Shown here in pieces: positions 45,592 to 54,872 of a DNA stretch of 64,000 bases (positions within the stretch are counted from its first letter, which is position 1; the number at the start of each line of letters is the position of its first letter). The notes under the pieces are model-generated. The model saw only the letters and a program-made list of their open reading frames with translations, did no database searches and had not been told where the DNA came from. The DNA lies in contig NZ_CP035758.1 in the NCBI RefSeq assembly GCF_004208415.1, positions 11,276,618 through 11,340,617 of the forward strand, in the 5' to 3' direction. This stretch comes from Ktedonosporobacter rubrisoli (lineage in GTDB: Bacteria; Chloroflexota; Ktedonobacteria; Ktedonobacterales; Ktedonobacteraceae). The position numbers and the translations under genes are program-made.

Positions 45592-46869
45592 ATGAACAGC
45601 ACAAATGACTATGACGTACTGATCTGTGGAGCTGGCGTTGGAGGTCTGGCGCTGGCCGTGGCTCTGGGGCAGCAGGGACGGCGAGTTCTGGTGATCGACA
45701 AGCGGAGCAAAGAAACGCTGGTGCATCGCGGAGAGTTTTTGCAGCCTCGCACGTTGGGGATCTTACAGAACTGGGGTGTGCTTTCAACCCTACGAACACG
45801 AGGAGCGCTGAACATTCGTGCAATGCAGGCGAGTAGCGCCAATGGTGCTTTTATGGGCCAGCTGAACTATGAGCTTCTCCCCGGCTCGTTTAACTATGGC
45901 ATGGTCCACTACTACCACGAAACCAAGTCTGCCCTTTATAAAGAGGCGAATTCGCTGGTCGAGATACGCGATAACACGCAATGTGTCGATCTGCGCTTCA
46001 ATTCGTATGGAGAAGTGATTGGAGCCCGACTGCTCGCAGGGCAGAAGGAATACGAGGTCAGCGCTCGCCTGACAGTCGCAGCTGATGGGCGAACCTCTCA
46101 ATTGCGGCGCTGGATGGGCATTTCTGCTTCGATGTACGAGTATCCCCATCAATTGCTGGGGCTGGATCTGGAGCATGTGTCGCATCTGGAACCGGTGATG
46201 AATGCGTTTCTCTCCAGCAAAGGGGTGCGCGTACTCTATCCGATGCCGGGGCAACGTGCACGTCTCTATGTACAGGTTGAGCGGGGCGAGTTGGCGAAGA
46301 TCAAACAGCAGGGGATGGCAAGCTGGCGCGAGCAGTTGTTAAGGGACACGCCAGCGCTCCAGGTGATCGCGGAGCAGATACCTGACGATTTTGCGGGCGC
46401 ACAATTGCAGGGGGCCTGGAATTTTTGCTCTCCGATCTGGACGCGTCCCGGGTTCGCATTGATTGGAGATGCCGCTCACTATGTACATCCGGCAGCGGGA
46501 CAGGTCATGAATGCCGCCATTATTGATGCCTGGACGCTGGCTTCGGAATTGCAGGCAGCAGCAACGGGCGAGCATCTGAACGAAAGAGAGGTTGCCCAGG
46601 CGCTAACAGCATATGGAGGCAAGCGTCCCACCGAATTTGCCTATATTGCACGGCTCTGTCATCGTATGTCGCTCTGCTGCGCCACGACTTCTCCTGCTCT
46701 GCGCGCCTTTTTACAGTGGTGTATGTGGCTAAATCGGGGAAATAAACGTTTGCAATATGTCGTCACCTACAACATGTCCGGGTTGGGAGTACGGCGCTTT
46801 ACCAGGCGAGAGCGCCTCTATCAGTATGGGCTACTGCCAGATCCAAACGCGGCAGTTATCGATTTTTGA
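45592..46869 (+). CDS. FAD-dependent monooxygenase (PHBH fold)
   Basis: A 425-residue flavoprotein of the aromatic hydroxylase/geranylgeranyl reductase group. FAD sites: G-A-G-V-G-G-L-A-L-A (about 12-21) and G-D-A-A-H-Y-V-H-P-A-A-G-Q (about 290-302). A substrate-binding middle domain is present. Ribosome site GGAGAA. It overlaps the start of the broken alpha/beta hydrolase by 4 nt (TTGA), suggesting the two worked together on an organic substrate, for example oxidising and then hydrolysing it. Frame intact, unlike its neighbours. Confidence 0.85.
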   Translation: MNSTNDYDVLICGAGVGGLALAVALGQQGRRVLVIDKRSKETLVHRGEFLQPRTLGILQNWGVLSTLRTRGALNIRAMQASSANGAFMGQLNYELLPGSFNYGMVHYYHETKSALYKEANSLVEIRDNTQCVDLRFNSYGEVIGARLLAGQKEYEVSARLTVAADGRTSQLRRWMGISASMYEYPHQLLGLDLEHVSHLEPVMNAFLSSKGVRVLYPMPGQRARLYVQVERGELAKIKQQGMASWREQLLRDTPALQVIAEQIPDDFAGAQLQGAWNFCSPIWTRPGFALIGDAAHYVHPAAGQVMNAAIIDAWTLASELQAAATGEHLNEREVAQALTAYGGKRPTEFAYIARLCHRMSLCCATTSPALRAFLQWCMWLNRGNKRLQYVVTYNMSGLGVRRFTRRERLYQYGLLPDPNAAVIDF

Positions 46870-47668
46870 TAAAAGACGCAATGAGTGGACAACTTATACA
46901 ACGAATCATAGTGGACCAGAACGTGTTTGAACTGTGCAGTTCTGGCATTGGCTCACCGACGATTATCCTTGACGCAGGTCTGAGAGTCAATTTGGACACC
47001 TGGTCCACCATTTTTGATCGCCTCGCCGCATTAACCACGACCTTTTGCTATAATCGTCTGGGGGTTGGAGGCAGTGGGCCCGTTGCTCCTTCCCTCACCA
47101 CCCGTGCTACGCGTCGTACCAGCGAACAGATGGCTCAAGAGCTTCACACCCTGCTATTTCAAGCGGATGTGCGTCCACCTTATCTGCTCATAGGGCATTC
47201 TCTGGGGGATTAAACATGCAGCTTTTCGCCTCGCGTTATCCAGACGAAGTGGCCGCTCTGGTCTTGCTCGACACGGGTACTGCAGATATCATTGCTCGCA
47301 CAGAACAGGCATTAGGCCGTGAACTGACACAACACCTCTGGCGGCGTGGCTTCGAGGGGGAGCCAGAAGGTATGCGTTTCTCCGATTACCTGGAGAGCTG
47401 TTCCCAGGTAGGGCAAGCAATCCTACCACCTGTCCCGACAAAAGTACTTTCCGCGACGCTGCCGTTGGCCGCTCCACCAGAATCCGCTCACATTGCCCAG
47501 AGCATTATGGAGATAATGCAACAGGGGCATGCAGCACTCGTAAGTCGCATGTCCCTGGCCGAGCATATCCTTGTGGAGAGGAGTAGTCATTACATTCATC
47601 GGGATAGACCTGATATCGTCTCTCAGGTAGTGAAAACTTTCATCGAGCAGCAACAACTGCGATCATAA
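46866..47668 (+). pseudogene. Alpha/beta hydrolase split by a one-base deletion
   Basis: Two abutting frames form one hydrolase. The first ends G-H-S-L-G-D then TAA; the second starts with M-Q-L-F-A-S-R-Y-P-D-E. Adding one G to the five-G run at 47,204-47,208 gives the normal G-H-S-L-G-G-L-N-M-Q and a continuous protein of about 268 residues. The nucleophile Ser is in G-H-S-L-G and the His in R-S-S-H-Y-I-H. Start overlaps the monooxygenase stop; ATG 46,881 is an alternative. Confidence 0.8.
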
Positions 47669-47738
47669 AGCCATCCATCGTTTATCATAAAAGCCACATT
47701 CGTGCTGGATGGGGCATCTGGCAACTCTTCTGTAATCG

Positions 47739-48973
47739 TCAATCTTTCAAGATGTGATCGGCTTCAACAAAGTTGATCTGTTCCTCAACACGCACTTCCT
47801 TCTCCACTGGATTATCTGCTGGAGCCTTGCGATTCAAACGCATGTAACGTCTGTAGAGGAGCAAAGGTACGATGAGCAGGGACAGGATGAAGACATAGGC
47901 AGCACCATTGAAGACGATGCCCCAGATATTCGCCTGCTGGGGCGTACTTCCTATGAGCGGTGGATACATGCCAGTGATGATGAAGGATAGATTGCCACCG
48001 GCATACAGTGTGTTGGTAATCTGGCGCCCTGGCACGTCTAGCATCGCCACATTGCCGCCAACCAATGCTACAAAGCCAAGCTGCCCATCACTGGTAATAG
48101 CTACAGATCGAGGCTGTGCACTCAGGGCGATGGTGCGACTGGGCTGGTATGGCGGAGGCGAGTTAACAGTGACCGGAGCCAGCACATCCAGTCGGTTGTG
48201 CAGTTCGTCCGGCACATACACCTCGCCAGTTGTTTCATCGAAATCCATTGGACCATACTGACTACCTTGAAGGAGGGGCAGCACCTTAAAGCTGTTGAGA
48301 TCAACGGCAACCAGGCTTCCCTGTCTGGTCGTGGCATAGACTGTGGAACCCGGAGGGATCGAAATGTATTGCGGACCACCAGCAACTGGAACATGCTTGA
48401 TGACGCTACCTTTGAGAGTATCAAAGACGGTCAGTTCATCAGTGGTTGCAACCCAGAGCTGATCGTCGCTACCCTGAGAGAGTGCGTCGGCTACCGTCGC
48501 TACGGCCAGGCTATAAACTGGTCCTCTGGTTGAAAAGGTTCGGGTAATGGCGCAATTGGTGGGATCAACAGCGCGCACGCCTGACGCCCCGTTCCCGGCA
48601 ACGTACAGCTTGCCAGTGCTTTTATCGATAGTCAGCAACGATGGGTGTCCGGGAATAGTAGCTGTGCAAACAGCCACGCCCGTCCTGGCGGCAAGGATGG
48701 CAAGGCGATCAGCCTGTGGCTCGGTGACATAGAGGAAGCGGGCATCCAGGCTCAACTGGATGGTCTGAGGATTGCCGGGAATGGGCAGTGTGCTGGTAAC
48801 CTTCTGCTGCGAGACATTGATGACGCTGATCCCTTTTGTCGTTCCCGAGACATAGGCCAGATTGGGTGCGCCACCATCGGCTGCGCGCCAGGGACGAGCA
48901 GCGGTGAGAAAAAGGCCAGCACCGTGAATACAAATGCTGCACTCAATCTTCTGTAGTATCTGAAAAAACGCAT
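47739..48973 (-). pseudogene. YncE-like beta-propeller protein with one frameshift
   Basis: The true start is ATG 48,973 with a signal peptide M-R-F-F-R-Y-Y-R-R-L then a hydrophobic core. Near 48,880 the frame shifts by one base; the other frame continues G-A-P-N-L-A-Y-V-S-G-T-T-K-G into the 338-codon frame starting S-L-D-A-R-F-L-Y-V-T. Propeller repeats of the L-Y-V-A-G-N type and a C-terminal transmembrane helix (about residues 285-305 of the long frame) follow. Restored length about 410. Probably an exported sensor or scaffold. It follows the BNR lipoprotein gene. Confidence 0.75.
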
Positions 48974-49003
48974 AACTATGATAACCCCAACCTTCCTGAT
49001 GCG

Positions 49004-50075
49004 CTATGGCTTCGGTGTTAGAGATGTCCAGTTGTGACTGCTTTGATTGAAACGATACACTTCCGTCGGATAAGAGAGCGAGAGGTAGATCTGTGAGGCA
49101 TTGGCCGGATCAACTGCCAGACTGTACACTGCCTTTCACTCGTGGAATGTCGGCCCAGGTGTGCCCTCCGTCTGTGCTGCGATAGAGAGCAGTGCCCGTT
49201 TTGGCGTACAGGGTTTCAGGTTGGGTTGGGGCCACAACGATCTCGCCCAACGAGGACTTATTATAGACCAGGGTAAAGGAAGTGCCGCCATTGTGTGAGA
49301 CATAAATGCCCTCATCCCCGGACGCATAGATGGGACCTCCTGGCCCCGACGTGGTCAGGCTGAGAATGCCTCCTGTAATCTCTTTGTTGACCTGCCAATG
49401 CGCGCCTCCACCGCTGCTGGCAACCAGCAGGTGGCCTGGTGCGCCGGGAATGGCTAGCAACTGGGTGAAACTGCTAAACGGCAATTTACCTGTACTGGTA
49501 AAATGGTGTCCACCATCCTTGCTCACTTTCAGCCCAAGCGCGCCGAGGTCATCCAGGTAGATATACACCTCGTTCGGGTTGTCGTTCCCGGCTGCCACCA
49601 TAAACATATTCCCGGATGCTGAGGAGGGATAGAGCATCTTCCAGCTCCGCCCCTGGTCACTGCTGCTATAGAGGCCCGGCGTACTCTTGAGCGTGGAGGT
49701 CACCTGCTCAGCCAGCACATAGAGGCGCTGATGATCGAGCGGACTACTTGTAAGAGAGTATGTCATCAGCTCTTCCATGACCTCACCGGACCCTCCCGCC
49801 ATTTCTTTCCAGGAGATGCCACCATCTTCGGAGCGGAAAAACCCGTAGTGAGTAGCAAGCAGGAGGACATGATTGGGTAGTACCAATAGCGAATGAGGAT
49901 GATTGGCAGCTGTCCCAAACCCATTTACAGGGGGAGATATCGAGGTGGCAGTGGTTGTCGCGTCTATATCGCTTCCCCACAGGCAGCCAGCACAATCATC
50001 AGTAAACTCACTATGATCGGTAAAATATACCGACCATGCTTTGATTGATTCTATGCTGTGTTGCGCAGAGCACAA
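49004..50075 (-). pseudogene. BNR/Asp-box propeller lipoprotein with two frameshifts
   Basis: The central frame has several Asp-box repeats: S-E-D-G-G-I-S-W, S-S-S-D-Q-G-R-S-W, S-K-D-G-G-H-H-F and S-T-D-G-G-H-T-W. At its 5' end a +1 frame encodes a lipoprotein signal, S-L-L-M-I-V-L-A-A-C-G; one extra G in the four-G/C run at 49,975-49,978 joins it to S-D-I-D-A-T-T. At the 3' end one A fewer at 49,134-49,136 restores V-Y-S-L-A-V-D-P-A-N and extends the protein to a stop at 49,004. Secreted, sialidase-like propeller without evident catalytic residues. Confidence 0.75.
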
Positions 50076-50178
50076 AGCGTCTCCACAACGTTGAATGTTT
50101 GATCATGCATCAACCTTCCAATCTTTGGCTCTATAGCCTGAAGGTGTTCAACATCATATAGCATGCTAGAAACGCCTC

Positions 50179-52109
50179 TCAGGTCAGCATAATCATCCTG
50201 ACCTCGCCCTCATGTAGTTTGAAGTCCGGGGTGCGAATCTCTACCCGTATTTGCCAGTGCCCGGTCATATCCAGATCGCCATCGGCACTGAAACCTCCCT
50301 TGTGATCAGGCTGAAGGTTAAGAGCAGTGGTGCCCATATCCATATCAAGCATGGTAACATAGAGGGAGACGCCTACGTTCGTATCCGATTTGCCATTTTT
50401 TTCGAGCACATGGACAGTAAAAGTGTTGGGGCCAAAGTGATCTGGTGATACGTGCAACTGCGCAGTAAACAGTCGATCACGTGTCCGGATTGTAGCCGAA
50501 AAAGGTTTGCCAGAGGTTGTTTGTTGCAGCGTTGAAGCTGGCAGAACGGGTGTTGCAGGTAACAGGGTACCGGCAAAGATGTTCAGCAAGCCTGTACACA
50601 GTAAGACACCGACGCCCAGCAATGGTTCCCAGCGCAACGTTTTCACCAGGCGCGCGGTTTGCCTGGACAGAGCACACTCCAGTTGCTTGTGCTGCTTCCC
50701 GGAGACAGTAATCGCATCTTCCTGATTATGCTCACTTCCTTTCTCCGTCTTCTCTGCCATCTCCAATGATGACGTGAGAGCACGATAACGCGCGTAGTCT
50801 TTCGCCAGTCGAGGGCGAAAGATTCTGACGTGGATGGCGCTGGTGACGAGCATGGCGCAGACGAGCAGGACCTTGATAACCAGGACACGTCCATAGGCGG
50901 TGGAAATGAGTTGTTCCCAGGAGTTCATATGGACAGTGGCGTTGAAGGGGCCACTAACTGCCATAATAACGACACCGGTGATTGCCAACGGAGAATAACG
51001 CGGTAGAGTACTCAACAGCGAGTTAATGCGCTCTTTTAATGAACGTTTCTTCAAGAGGGGCAGGTAAATGGTGGCAATGTACATCATGCCACCAATCCAG
51101 AGAGAGGCAGCGAGCAGATGCAACCAATCGACCAGAACCGAGGGAACCAACATATTGCTGTTTGCGGCGGCTGCATGCCCTGATAAGGCCAGGGCAAGCA
51201 ACAGTACCAATGCTAGTGCCAGATTGATCCAGGCAATGCCGACGCTGATGAGGTGTGGAGATTTCCTGGCAAAAAAGACAGTGATGGTAAGTAGCAGTGC
51301 CAGGACGACAACGATTTTCCGCAACGTCCAATAGACTCCGAAACGCCCGTTGCTGACGAGTCCGAACAAGATCTGGGATGAGAGTGCCTGGCCGCTGGCA
51401 AGAACCAGTCCCTGACCAACCAGCACTCCCACGTTGGCGAACAAGATGAGCAGCAAAGTGGGAAGGGCAAAGCGGCGCTCAAAACGTTGCTCCTCCTGCC
51501 CGGCCCGCGAGACAAACACGCGCCAGAACTGCGCTCCCACCCAGAAGACACTGCCCAGATCAACCAGCGTGACCATGAGAAAACTGAAGATCATCGGGCC
51601 GTCGGGCTGGCCGGTCGAACCTCTTGTACTATTGCCCCCTAATGTATTTTGTACTGGTATGCTGCCGTTGAATTTTGGCACGCTGCCATCAGCTGCCGCT
51701 ACGCTGAAGATGAACGAGCCGTTCAACACATGCCCATCGTCGGCAGATTGCGTTCGCCAGAGTACAATATAGACCGAAGGGGAACATTTGCCGGAAGAGA
51801 AAGATCCATCTCACGAGTATTACTGGATGAGATGTGTGCATCTTGTAGATCAATGCGCTGCCTGGAAGATCCATTGATAACTTGAGCCGTGCTGAATGCA
51901 GGGCTGAGATCTTCACTGAACCACATACGTACCTGCGAGGGAGGGCTTTTCAAGACTGCATCCTGCGCAGGATCAGATTGCAACAAAATGGCGTGGGCCT
52001 CACTCGTAGCTGGCAGCAGGAAAAGCAGGCAGCAAGCGAGTGGCAAGGCCAACAACAGGAGGCGCTTCCATCCTCTTCTCATCGGTAATACATAGTTCAT
52101 AAGAGCCAT
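50179..52109 (-). pseudogene. CopC-CopD fusion (YcnJ-like) with one frameshift
   Basis: The 5' frame (128 codons) has a signal peptide and a CopC domain beginning H-A-I-L-L-Q-S-D-P-A. The 3' frame (516 codons) has the rest of CopC and an eight-helix CopD membrane domain with W-L-H-L-L-A-A-S-L-W-I-G-G and an extracellular C-terminal domain. One more base in the four-base run at 51,779-51,782 joins them as V-P-P-S-V-Y-I-V-L-W-R and A-D-D-G-H, the normal CopC ending. Restored product about 645 residues, expected in copper uptake. Same strand as the CopC gene upstream. Confidence 0.82.
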
Positions 52110-52215
52110 ATCCCATTTTATCCGCTGGTGACCTTAATAAGATGTTTAACAGAACCTATGAGCAACTACTAGAAAAATGGATGCACGCGCATCGACCTGC
52201 GATTTTTCAGGAATG

Positions 52216-52848
52216 CTACTTCATTGCAGCTTCATCGCGTGGTTGCGTTATGCGCGCCTCTCCGGTTGTTGCCAGCGTGGCATTGCTGCGACTACGACCA
52301 ATCGCGCTGCCTACACCCAGGCCAACGAGTAGAGCAATTGCCCCGGTAGCGATCAGAGGCACGAAAGGAAGAGTTCCGGCGGATGGTGCTGGCGCTTTAG
52401 TAGCGGGGGTTGTGGATTTCGCTGCCACCCTGGTTGTTCCCATAACCTTGTTCGGGTTGACAGTGAAAATGAAGGCACCTTCGTTGGGGTTACCATCATC
52501 TGCTGATACCGTAATCCAGCGCACAATGTAAACACCGGCACCGCTGGCTTTGATGGATATAGACATCTCTTTTGGATGATCCAACGGAATTTTTGCATTG
52601 CCCTGACTAATCAATTCGCCGGTAGGACTATAGACAAAAAGATTGCTCTTTCGAGGATCAGGATTCATGTTTTCCGCCGTTGTGACCGCAACGCTAGTTG
52701 GAGCTGTAGCAATGACCGCGCCAATGCCGGGAGTTGCGCTGGGCACCTTGGCATGGGCTGAGGCTGATCCGACGGCAACGATCAGCATGAGTCCTGTACT
52801 GAGGAGAAGAGCCAGGGCAGCGGTAAAGAAATGAGGGGTTTTTCGCAT
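52216..52848 (-). CDS. CopC-domain copper-binding protein with membrane anchor
   Basis: A 210-residue exported protein: signal peptide with core L-A-L-L-L-S-T-G-L-M, a CopC domain starting at H-A-K-V-P-S-A-T-P-G and ending A-D-D-G-N-P-N-E-G-A-F-x-F, a Thr/Pro/Ala linker and a C-terminal transmembrane helix (about 163-183). The first His after cleavage is the usual Cu(II) ligand. It is the first gene of a minus-strand copper group with the CopC-CopD fusion 107 bp downstream. Frame intact. Confidence 0.85.
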   Translation of the reverse strand: MRKTPHFFTAALALLLSTGLMLIVAVGSASAHAKVPSATPGIGAVIATAPTSVAVTTAENMNPDPRKSNLFVYSPTGELISQGNAKIPLDHPKEMSISIKASGAGVYIVRWITVSADDGNPNEGAFIFTVNPNKVMGTTRVAAKSTTPATKAPAPSAGTLPFVPLIATGAIALLVGLGVGSAIGRSRSNATLATTGEARITQPRDEAAMK

Positions 52849-53192
52849 GAACGTTTCCCAGCTTTCTCTGTCCAGAAAAAGGACCGGGTTCTATCCCTCT
52901 CGCCTTTTTCTCCTGATAATGTATACTGACTGAACCAACTATCCTGATACATCCAGAGAATAACGCCATAGTCAGTTTGGAATGGCCGACTATAGCCGCG
53001 CATCGACAATGTTTGCCTACAAGGGCATAGCCGTAATTATGACAGAAAAGAGGGATAAGCGATGTCAGTAATCTCCACACAAAGAGGAGAAACTAATGAG
53101 GTAAAAATCTTTAGCAAAAAGGCTTGACAGAACGGCCCGCTTCTGCTACCGTTCCATCTACATTCGCTACGTTTAGCCGCTAGTGAATGTAA
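52849..53192. other. Intergenic region between CopC gene and tRNA
   Basis: About 340 bp with the promoter of the copper group on one side and the tRNA promoter on the other. No gene recognised. Confidence 0.5.
53124..53152 (+). promoter_or_regulatory. Sigma-70-type promoter of tRNA-Asp
   Basis: TTGACA at 53,124-53,129 and TACCGT at 53,147-53,152, spacing 17 bp, about 40 bp upstream of the tRNA. Confidence 0.6.
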
Positions 53193-53266
53193 GGAGCTAT
53201 GGTGTAGTGGCCTAACATGTCTGCCTGTCACGCAGAAGATCGCGGGTTCGAATCCCTTCGAGTTCG
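53193..53266 (+). tRNA. tRNA-Asp (GTC), 3' acceptor strand disrupted
   Basis: D arm, anticodon arm TCTGCCTGTCACGCAGA (anticodon GTC, all five stem pairs good) and T arm GCGGGTTCGAATCCC are typical of bacterial tRNA-Asp. The 5' acceptor strand GGAGCTA would need TAGCTCC at the 3' end, but the sequence after AATCCC is TTCGAGTTCG, leaving three of seven acceptor pairs mismatched and one T-stem mismatch. The match to a tRNA ends at about 53,256. A broken or re-cut integration site is the simplest reading; a divergent functional tRNA is less likely. Confidence 0.75.
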
Positions 53267-53396
53267 ACGCTCTGAAGAAGCAACGCTTTTGCTGGTCCTG
53301 GGCGAGCTGCTCAAGGTCCTCATCGAGAACCTCCCACTCGCCACGGAAGGAGACGAAACTGCCATACCCAGCCATTCCGAGGAGGTGTACGCATGA
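53259..53396 (+). pseudogene. C-terminal fragment of a large (biosynthetic?) protein
   Basis: From inside the tRNA 3' end an open plus-strand frame reads S-E-E-A-T-L-L-L-V-L-G-E-L-L-K-V-L and ends E-E-V-Y-A before TGA at 53,394-53,396. The stop overlaps the thioesterase ATG (ATGA). This is the layout of the end of an NRPS/PKS gene coupled to its type II thioesterase. Only about 45 residues remain, so the assignment depends on the neighbour. Confidence 0.4.
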
Positions 53397-54262
53397 TTTC
53401 TCTGGATCCTGCGCCGTGGGTGCGCAGCCCACGGCGCCTCGCGCAGCCCTCGCTGCGTCTTTTCTGCCTCCCCTAAGGCGGCGGCGACCATACCCTTTTT
53501 CACACCTGGCCGGACCTCTTGCCGGAGGTAGTGCGTGATCGCATTGAAATTTGCCCGATACAACTTCCCGGTCGTGCTCATCGTATACGTGAGCGCCCCC
53601 TGTTCACCTCGATGCCAGCGCTGATCGGCACACTTGTCCCCTCGATCCTCTCCAACTCCCCGCTCTATCCCTGGCTGGATCGGCCGTTTGCTTTCTTTGG
53701 CGCCAGACTGGGAGAACTGATTGCCTTTGAACTGGCGTGGGCACTCTCTGCACTGCATAAGCTGTCCCCGGCGGCGCTCTGCATTGCTGCCTGTCGCGCC
53801 CCTCACCTGCCCGGCCCACACCCACTGGAAGGCGCAGAACACCTCCGCATCGTGGAGGTGATCGAGCAAGTGCGCGCCCTGGGGGGAACACCTGAGTACA
53901 TCCTGGCCGATTCGCGCCTCCTGTCGATCATCCTCCCCAAGCTGCGCGCCGATGCGTTGCTGGGGCCACCTATGCGTATATCTCTGACGTTGCGCTGGAC
54001 TGCCCAATCACAGCCTGCGAAGGAGAGCAGGATGCGCTGGTGAGTCTGCCCGAACTCGCCGCATGGCAAGCGCACACCAGCAGCACCTTCCGGCTGCACC
54101 AGTTTTCCCGGTGACCATTTCTTCGTGCGCTATGCGCCAGCAAAAGAGCGCGCCCTCTTGCTTCAACAAATTGTCAATGCATGTCGCAAGACACTCGCAC
54201 GGATGCCCTCTGACGCGACAAGTGTGCCTGCGAACCAGTCGGAGGCCACCCATGTGAGCTAA
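53393..54262 (+). pseudogene. Type II thioesterase pseudogene (GrsT/RifR-like)
   Basis: Starts at ATG 53,393 with GAGGAGG 7 nt upstream. Family features in order: L-F-C-L-P, G-G-G-D-H, I-Q-L-P-G-R-A-H-R, F-F-G-x-x-L-G-E-L-I-A-F-E-L-A, L-R-A-D, and in other frames D-C-P-I-T-A and F-P-G-D-H-F-F-V. Damage: an in-frame TAA at 53,474 where the family has Tyr-Ala (a 3-base loss explains it); G-A-R-L-G in place of G-H-S-x-G, removing the nucleophile; a missing base at 53,962-53,965; an extra T at 53,103+1,000 (54,103-54,106). Normally removes wrongly loaded groups from carrier proteins. Dead gene. Confidence 0.8.
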
Positions 54263-54311
54263 GTTTTTTATAGATGAGGTACAGCAGCATTGTAGAAAAG
54301 AAAGAGAGAGT

Positions 54312-54872
54312 GTGTGTATGCAAGTAGACGACGTGCATGCTCTTCTTGCTGAGAGCGCACAGCAAAACATGACGAGGGTTTCGACCACCATTGCACCAGG
54401 GGAATTGATTCTGCTCCAGGTCGAGCCAGGGGATTCGTTTGAGACCGTCCTGGCAGGAATCAGCCAACAACAGCACCCGGTGATTCTCGTCCTCCCAGAG
54501 CAAGGCCCTGCCTTGAGTCGTGTTGAGCACTTCGCGCAGCTCAAAGGGGTACAAGCGCCACCCATTGTGGGTATCGTTGTGCCGAGCAGTCGCATGAATG
54601 CACTCGCCCGTTTTGCTTACCAGTATGGGATCACATTATTTTCATCTCTGGAAAAGGCTATTGCCGCCGGGGCTTCGCTTCGGAGTACTTTTTCGCAGGG
54701 CGAAACGTCGGAATTTGTGGCGAGATCCAGGCAGACCGGAGACCGCGCCAATCAACACATACGCGGGGACGGCAGGTTTCCCTTAGCCCCCATACATCAT
54801 CCAGGACCAGGAACAAGGGAATGGCAGTATGAGCGGTCCTATTGGCCCAGAAAACTGGTTCACCTACGGTGA
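54312..54872 (+). CDS. Hypothetical protein, first of two-gene set
   Basis: A 186-codon frame. Residues 1-120 look like a compact alpha/beta domain (L-I-L-L-Q-V-E-P-G-D, then P-V-I-L-V-L-P-E and I-V-G-I-V-V-P-S-S-R, then R-F-A-Y-Q-Y-G-I-T-L-F-S-S-L-E). The last 60 residues are low-complexity and overlap the next gene's start at 54,829, so the true C-terminus may be shifted by an indel. No family recognised. It lies upstream of a membrane protein with an extracellular domain and may act with it. Confidence 0.5.
   Translation: MCMQVDDVHALLAESAQQNMTRVSTTIAPGELILLQVEPGDSFETVLAGISQQQHPVILVLPEQGPALSRVEHFAQLKGVQAPPIVGIVVPSSRMNALARFAYQYGITLFSSLEKAIAAGASLRSTFSQGETSEFVARSRQTGDRANQHIRGDGRFPLAPIHHPGPGTREWQYERSYWPRKLVHLR

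Noticed and set aside
53228..54007. 259-codon minus-strand frame
   Set aside because: Covers the type II thioesterase on the other strand, which has clear family motifs; the minus frame is Arg/Gln-rich with no domain and no ribosome site.
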